Positions 58,321-64,000 of a stretch of 64,000 bases of DNA are shown here, piece after piece. This stretch comes from Morinoia aosen (taxonomy: Eukaryota > Arthropoda > Malacostraca > Amphipoda > Talitridae). The stretch covers positions 16,386,001-16,450,000 of the forward strand of contig CM059563.1 of the NCBI GenBank assembly GCA_030386875.1, given 5' to 3'. A program made the position numbers and the translations under genes. The stretch's first letter is position 1. Each line of letters opens with the position of its first letter. Under the pieces are notes generated by a model. It did no database searches. It was not told the origin of the DNA and was given only the letters and a program-made list of their open reading frames with translations.

Positions 58321-58682
58321 TTATTATTATTATATAAGAAAGTTTTAGCCTCCCTTAACCACGACAAAGATGTTCCAAGAGAGGAAAGAGGAAGGCACCA
58401 TTTAGTATGGAGTTGAGGGAACGTGGAATCTATGCACAAGGTGCACAGAAACAGTAAGCTAGGAAAGAAGTTCATGAAACAAGAAAAAAGTTGAAGAAGA
58501 AAGTAGTAGGTTGTGAAAAACAGGACAGCAGTGAACAGAAAAAAGATGGCCCATAACAAAATAAAAACCTATTCTATTTCAACAAAAATAAAGCCTACCT
58601 AACCTTTAGCTCAGGCCCTCACATAGTCCCCCTGGGAGCGCTAATTCCCATAGATACAATAGTTGTATCCCCCTGAGGGGAA
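58321..58682 (-). mobile_element. SINE-like copy, full length, inserted in the 12-bp array
   Basis: Flanked by agggtaaataga on both sides (58309-58320 and 58683-58694), which is array sequence. The tail is a run of TTA at the left, and the constant end tgtatccccctgagggg is at the right. It is close to the family consensus and lacks the extra ~30-bp segment, so it is a good reference copy. Confidence 0.93.
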
Positions 58683-58790
58683 AGGGTAAATAGAACGATA
58701 AATAGAACGATAAATAGAACGATAAATAGAACGATAAACAGAACGATAAATAGAACGATAAACAGAACGGTAAATAGAACGGTGTCTTGT
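58683..58790. repeat. 12-bp minisatellite, right part
   Basis: Continuation of agaacgataaat units after the SINE insertion, about eight copies. Confidence 0.9.
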
Positions 58791-59104
58791 TTTTATTTAC
58801 TTTAGATCAGCCTGTAATCTAACTATGTATTCAATACTGCCTTGCAAAGCGCTCTGATGTTGCCGCTTGTCTTAATGACGAAATTAAAGGACATCTTCGC
58901 GAATTCATTTTGATTTTTTTCTCGATGGGAGAAAAACCTACGAGCTTGTGCTTGAAACGAATTTCCAGTCGGCATAGAAAATAACGCATACAGTAACCTG
59001 TCATGTGGCCGCCTGGCATCTTTTTGGTCGGCACTTAGACTTGTTTTCGCCCGACTTTTCATTTAAAATACTTACGAAGCACTAATAAAAGTCTTACCAA
59101 CAAC
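58791..59104. other. Unique DNA, no gene seen
   Basis: Minus-strand frames of 67 and 79 codons overlap; neither is recognised. Confidence 0.4.
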
Positions 59105-59250
59105 TACCAAAAGTAATCAATGAACATGCTCTTTCAATTAATACAAGTTTTAACCAGCAATTACCAGAAGTAATCTATGAACATACTCTTTCAATTAATA
59201 TAAGTTTTAACCAGCAATTACCCGAAGGAATCAAAAAACACACTCCTCCT
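59105..59250. repeat. 57-bp tandem repeat, 2.5 copies
   Basis: taccaaaagtaatcaatgaa recurs at 59162 as taccagaagtaatctatgaa and at 59219 as tacccgaaggaatc, with ctctttcaattaata and aagttttaaccagcaat between. Confidence 0.85.
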
Positions 59251-59841
59251 CCGAAGAGGAGTACGATCATGCGCCGAAGACCTGGTATCCCTGATACCCA
59301 CAATGCAGGTAATCAAGCCCCGCCGCATGATTGGCAAGATAATATAATCAATCATACGACCGCACCAGATGGCAGTATTTTCCTCGTCCTAGGCAAATAA
59401 AGAAGTGATATTCCCAGAATGCGCAGGGTCGCCGATACAGCGATGATGACTCGAGCAATACGCAGAGATTGCAACCTGCCGGTGTCTTCATAGGAAGAAA
59501 TGGGCAGTCAATCAACGTGATATTACGGTCACATCACAAGGGGGAAATAATCAACTAGTGAATGCGCACGAATAATGGGGGCATTTATTAGGAGGCTGTT
59601 TTTGCGGGAGTTGGGACAAATAGCAGCAAAACTACGAACATAGCAAATAAACCTGAAGTGCAGGTGTATTAAAAAATCTAAATACAGGGTAATTAGAAGT
59701 TCTCCTCTCATTTTAAGGGCACAAATAAAATAAATTTCAAGATCATGTGCAAAAACTACAGTTAACTGAAGAAAGAAAATTTTCTTGCGCTGTCAGTTTT
59801 AATTAACATACGGACAGGGGTAGGGACAAATTTCACTTGTA
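59251..59841. other. Unique DNA, no gene seen
   Basis: No supported frame or repeat. Confidence 0.5.
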
Positions 59842-60108
59842 GCTTAGGCCCATTTAACACTGAGCAAGCGGAGCAGTATTTACCAAGCTCGCTTGAGCTG
59901 TCTAGCAAATGGTCTGTGAGACAGGTAGGTAGGAATAGCATTGTCACCTCGCACGCTGGATGCTGGATAAAACGTGCGAGGTCAGTGTGAAGGCAACTGC
60001 TCGTTTTAGTGCTATTCCTACCTATCAGTCTCGCAGACCATCTGCTAGATAGCTCATGCGAGCTTGCTAGATGCTGCTTTGCTAGCTCAGTGTGAAATGG
60101 GCTTTAGC
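59842..60108. mobile_element. Fold-back MITE, 267 bp
   Basis: Inverted arms of about 100 bp. The left starts gcttaggcccatttaacact and the right ends with the inverse (agtgtgaaatgggctttagc). The inner parts aggtaggaatagca and tgctattcctacct also pair. No target duplication is clear. Confidence 0.75.
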
Positions 60109-60244
60109 GAACCAATTCCCTACCAAGCTATCGATCAAGGCTCCACCTAACAAATGCAAGTAACTTCAGTGTTGTGCATGACTAGCATCTAGAAAAGGTA
60201 CCCGTAACGACAGCAACTGTGCGAAGTATAAAAAAGGATATCAA

Positions 60245-60535
60245 ACGCAGTCCACATTGCATTCACCGGGAGAACGCAGTCCACACTACATCCACCATGA
60301 GAACGCAGTCCACAATCCATCTACCAGGAGAACGCAGTCCACACTGCATCCACCAGGAGAGCGCAGTCCACACTGCATCCACCAGGAGAACGCAGTCCAC
60401 ACTGCATCCACCAAGAGAACACAATCCACACTGCATCCACCAGGAGAACGCAGTCCACACGGTATCCACCAAGAGAGCGCAGTCCACACGGTATCCACCA
60501 AGAGAGCGCAGTCCACACGACATCCACCACGAGAC
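60245..60535. repeat. 29-bp minisatellite, about 10 copies
   Basis: The unit carries catccaccaggagaacgcag and tccacactg. Frames on both strands are open (up to 124 codons) and are repeat artefacts. Confidence 0.95.
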
Positions 60536-61137
60536 TAATAACGAAGTGAAGAGCGAGGACATTAACATGAAACGTAAAGTTTTCCAGTGCTAGATGCCGT
60601 GAGACTACATGTGAAATACTGCACTCGGAATGCTACGTTTGCAATGCTACTTAAGGTACTCCATGGAAAGCCAGCAAATTCAGGAAAACCTTTCCAAATC
60701 TTGGCAACTGCTCAACGTAATTGCAATCGGTGCTGCTCAATAAATGCTGAGAAATAGATTTGTTTAGTAAGAACCAATAGCTTGTAGGTTCGACACTTCA
60801 GCTGTAACAGCTCAGAAGACGGTTCAAAAATGGCCTTACTCAATGGAATTGAGTAAATCAGTTTTGGTTTCAGACGTGATTTATTCATACTTCCCACCGC
60901 GCGGGGGGATACTGCAGAGTATTAACATTTTTTGTTTTCTCTGCCGCAAAACTATAATTTCTCACAGCCATCAAATTTATGACCCCAGAACCGGCTGGAG
61001 CAAGTGCTGTGCAAACCTTAGGCCAAACAAAAATGGTCATCACGGGCTCCTTGTACACGAATTGGCTGAGATAAGCCGCAATGACACTTTACATGAAAAG
61101 TACCGCTTTTCCTTCTTGTCTTGTTGTAGTTGAGACG
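60536..61137. other. Unique DNA, no supported gene
   Basis: A 96-codon plus-strand frame (60843-61133) shows no known domain. It includes a palindrome, ttactcaatggaattgagtaa, near 60837. Confidence 0.4.
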
Positions 61138-61468
61138 GAATTAGATTAGATGTTGGTTTTAGGCCTCCCTAAACGCAAAAAAGGCGTTCCAATAAGAGGA
61201 AGGAGGAAAGTACCATTTAGTATGGAGTTCAGAGAAAGCGGAATCTAAGCAAAAGTTGCATAATAACAGTAAGTTGAGAAAGAAGTTCATGAAATAAGAT
61301 CAAAGTTCAAGAAGAAAGTAGTAGGTGGTGAAAAACAGTTCAGTAGTGAACCGAAATAAGATGGTTCGTTACAAAAAAAAACTATTCTACTTCAACAAAA
61401 GGAAAGTCGACCTAACCTTTAGCTCGGGACGACACATATTCCCCCGAAAAGCATTAATTCAGTTAAGA
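61138..61468 (-). mobile_element. SINE-like copy, near full length
   Basis: Tail gaattagattagatgttggt, then ggcctccctaaacgc, agtaccatttagtatggagt, gaagttcatgaaataagatc and gacctaacctttagctcggg. The extra ~30-bp segment is absent. The terminal tatcccc end is lost. Confidence 0.85.
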
Positions 61469-63074
61469 TGGAATATTCTAAGCAGAATCCGCGTCGACAA
61501 TTGATTATAATTATTAGCCTGAGGGTTGCCCTGTCAACCTCAGCTGCAGTGAAGACGTCAACATTATCTGAGTATTTTGCATATTAACGTAAAAATTTTA
61601 CATACTAAAAATAGATATCCACCGTAGGGTAGAAAGTATGATACTGACTGTAGGTGATGACAGAAAAGAGGAACCAGCTGAGATTTATTTTCAGCATGTA
61701 GTAAACCATGCGGAGTGTGGTTTCTTGGTGACTTGAGACTACCGGAGTTTTATTAATTCATTCATTCACTAAATTCACCAAACATTGCATTTACATAACC
61801 TTGATATACGAAACGAGGAACCATCACACTAAACGTTCAAAGTTCCATAAGAAATATTCACAATAGAATGAAGCATTTCACCCAAATATTTAGCATTAAT
61901 TCTTAGTCTTTGATCGAACGTCAATACGTACAGGAGCACTACACAAGAGTGAATACAACTTCCTCCACATTGTAGAACAATGTGAGAGGAACAAGATGAA
62001 CCATCATGTTCATTTTACCCGCAACCATCATGTTCAGGTACACCAAGTTCCATCACACGCGGCTAAAAACTGAGGACTGTGAAAAAACAATTTTCCTACT
62101 CGCTGGAATCTTTTATGAGAGCTGTGAAATCCAGCATTCTTGAGCATGCTGTTCCCTAACACCCGAAAACAAGCATTCCATTCTCATATAACTATAAATC
62201 GAAAAACTATCATCAAATGATTCTAAATTGAACTTAACAGGCCCATTTAAAGAACAATAGCGAAGAGCATCAACAAACATCAAGCTAGCAGACGACACAA
62301 ACAAAAATGTACGAGCATCTGGCAAGAAGATGATACAGAAACCAAGTACGGCCGAGGAAGCGTTAGGAGGCCACCGCAAAGGCCATCGTCAGCGGCATAA
62401 TGGCATCGTTACTGCAGGCCAGCAGCAGGACGCCTGCGACGGCGCTGCATTAGGGCCTCGGCAAGGAAGGAATTGAAGCCATTTGTGTAGTGCACATGGG
62501 ACACTTGCAAGCATATTTGCATTGCTATCAACTGTGGAAAATTGTGCTACCATACACAGAATTTTTTGAATTAGGTTAAAGGACAGCGAGTTCGTCAATA
62601 AGGTGTACTTGTGCACGTGTAACACCTTTTTATGTTTTTATGGATGCATTCAATTGTCTTCCGCGAATTTCTCCATGCGGAATTCCATTCCACACGGTCG
62701 AATTAAAGCAAGAATGACGTGCTTGTCAGAAGTCGAACAATCACAAGACTTTCGGTGCGACGTTAGAACTTTGCTGATACATTAGCAATTGCGAACATAA
62801 TACCAGCACAATGAAAGCAACATTTTTTTGCATGAGAACACAATCCCAATTAATGCTTACGCCATTCTAAAGGCTTATTGGTTCGCATCATGTAACCATT
62901 AGGAAATGTTGGAATTAGGGAAGATCGCACCCAAGTGATAGTATTGTGATAATGAAATAAAAACGAAAACTAAAACCAAAAGTTACTCCATGTATGAGAT
63001 TCAAGTGGTGTTTCGTTTGTTAAAACTTCACTCTAATCGATCACACTTATTTCAATTAGGTTAACTGAGTTACT
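61469..63074. other. 1.6 kb unique DNA, no supported gene
   Basis: Minus-strand frames of 78 and 88 codons at 62113-62625 are unrecognised. A short G+C-rich stretch lies at 62350-62470. Confidence 0.45.
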
Positions 63075-63196
63075 TTACGCTTCCATAACCACGGAAAAGT
63101 GAGGCGCAAGGCACCAATAAGGATGGAGTTAATGGAACGGAGAATCTATGCGAAAGAAATGTTCCCAGACAAGACCCTCTGCACATAGAAACTAGA
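63075..63196 (-). mobile_element. SINE-like fragment
   Basis: Carries ataaccacggaaaagtgagg, atggagttaatggaacggag and ttcccagacaagaccctctg, then stops at catagaaactagatc, where the next copy's tail begins. Confidence 0.65.
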
Positions 63197-63370
63197 TCAA
63201 GTGTTAGTTTAAGCCTCCCAACCCCAACAAAGGCATTCCAAAGTGAGGAAGGAGAAAAGCACCATTTATTATAGACTTGATAGAACGTGTAAGTTATGCA
63301 CAAAGCTCATCAAGCAAGTAAATTGAGAAAAAAGTTGATTCAAGATAATCGGTGAAGAAAAACGTGGTGA
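63197..63370 (-). mobile_element. SINE-like fragment, in tandem with the previous one
   Basis: Begins with its own tail and gtttaagcctcccaacccca, gcattccaaagtgaggaagg and aagcaccatttatta. The head half is lost. Confidence 0.7.
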
Positions 63371-63696
63371 AGAAAATCCACAGTAATATAAGTAACCGTG
63401 TCTGCAAAGAATTAATGGAAATTTCTCTTGTTATACTGTTCAATATTCGAGGCACGGTGTTGAGCTTCACAGTCAGGCTATTCGTAAATTTCTGCGCAAA
63501 ATGTCGATGAGTAACATGGCAGGCGGAAGTGCCCGCTGATGCGCTCACGATGTTAGAGAGGAATCGACATCGATTTTATACGGAGATCTCTGCTGCCTCA
63601 CACCAACATCAATCTGAGAGCTGGAAAAACTAAATCCACTGTTTGACTCTCAATAAATTTCGCATTTTCCAAGTCATTACCTTATTTATTTCAGCC
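63371..63696. other. Unique DNA, no gene seen
   Basis: An 84-codon minus-strand frame (63294-63548) overlaps the SINE fragment and is unrecognised. Confidence 0.4.
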
Positions 63697-63927
63697 GTAC
63701 GCCACATAACATCACTTTTAAATACCGCACTCGTATACAGTAACCGACCTCACTTTACCTACTATTTGATGTTACTTGTTTTTCGTTTACATTAGTAACA
63801 TTCCAGCATAGCTGCACGGCACATAGCAACACTTCGAATACCGCACTCGTGTACAGTAACCGACCTCACTTTACCTTCTATTCAATGTTATCTTCTTTTC
63901 GTTTACACTCGCCTTCCTCCACCACAG
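63697..63927. repeat. 116-bp tandem duplication, 2 copies
   Basis: aataccgcactcgtatacag with aaccgacctcactttacct (from 63721) recurs at 63837 with few changes. The unit starts near cgtacgccacataacatcac and its partner cgcacggcacatagcaacac. Confidence 0.85.
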
Positions 63928-64000
63928 AATAAGAGCTAAGCAATCAACAGGAATGCTAACTCTGTCACCGGCGGAAGGATAATTATATGCGGCCACTGAG

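Overview
The window looks like intergenic or intronic DNA from an arthropod, probably an insect; I cannot name the species. The evidence is a BEL/Pao LTR retrotransposon, a Penelope-like element with a GIY-YIG domain, TTAA-flanked piggyBac-type MITEs, a dense retroposon family, splice-like signals and A+T-rich DNA. Nothing suggests a bacterial or viral genome: there are no operons, no ribosome binding sites, no CRISPR array and no convincing tRNA or rRNA gene.

Two kinds of sequence dominate. First, about fifteen minisatellite arrays (units of 12 to 43 bp) cover roughly 13 kb, about a fifth of the window. The largest are a 22-bp array (50.6-52.9 kb), a 40-bp array (53.9-56.6 kb), another 40-bp array (26.0-27.35 kb), a 26-bp array (30.8-32.0 kb) and a 43-bp array (0.16-1.3 kb). 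They create long open frames, up to 794 codons, that are repeat artefacts and not genes. Second, about twenty copies of one SINE-like family of roughly 340-380 bp are scattered through the window, all in the same orientation. Several have 12-14 bp target duplications.

Layout: 0-5 kb holds a minisatellite, SINE copies and a 5'-truncated Penelope-like element nested in one SINE. 5-10 kb is mostly unique, with piggyBac-type MITEs. 10.7-13.9 kb is a cluster of SINE copies. 15.5-19.1 kb holds the only candidate host gene, weakly supported exons on the minus strand, whose putative intron contains two fold-back elements including a 692-bp near-perfect palindrome. 19.5-36 kb is minisatellites, SINEs and unique DNA. 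37.6-45.3 kb is a young, nearly whole BEL/Pao element with two LTRs of about 1066 bp. 45.7-58.8 kb is mostly arrays. 57.2-57.7 kb has two tandem copies of a TIR element. 58.8-64 kb is unique DNA with a fold-back MITE, a 29-bp array and SINE fragments.

The main biological interest is how these repeats act on each other: a minisatellite grown from inside a SINE, a SINE inserted into a minisatellite, arrays starting at SINE ends, a Penelope element inside a SINE, and TIR elements in tandem on one repeated target. Apart from the retrotransposon gag and pol and the Penelope remnant, no protein-coding sequence could be assigned to a known family.
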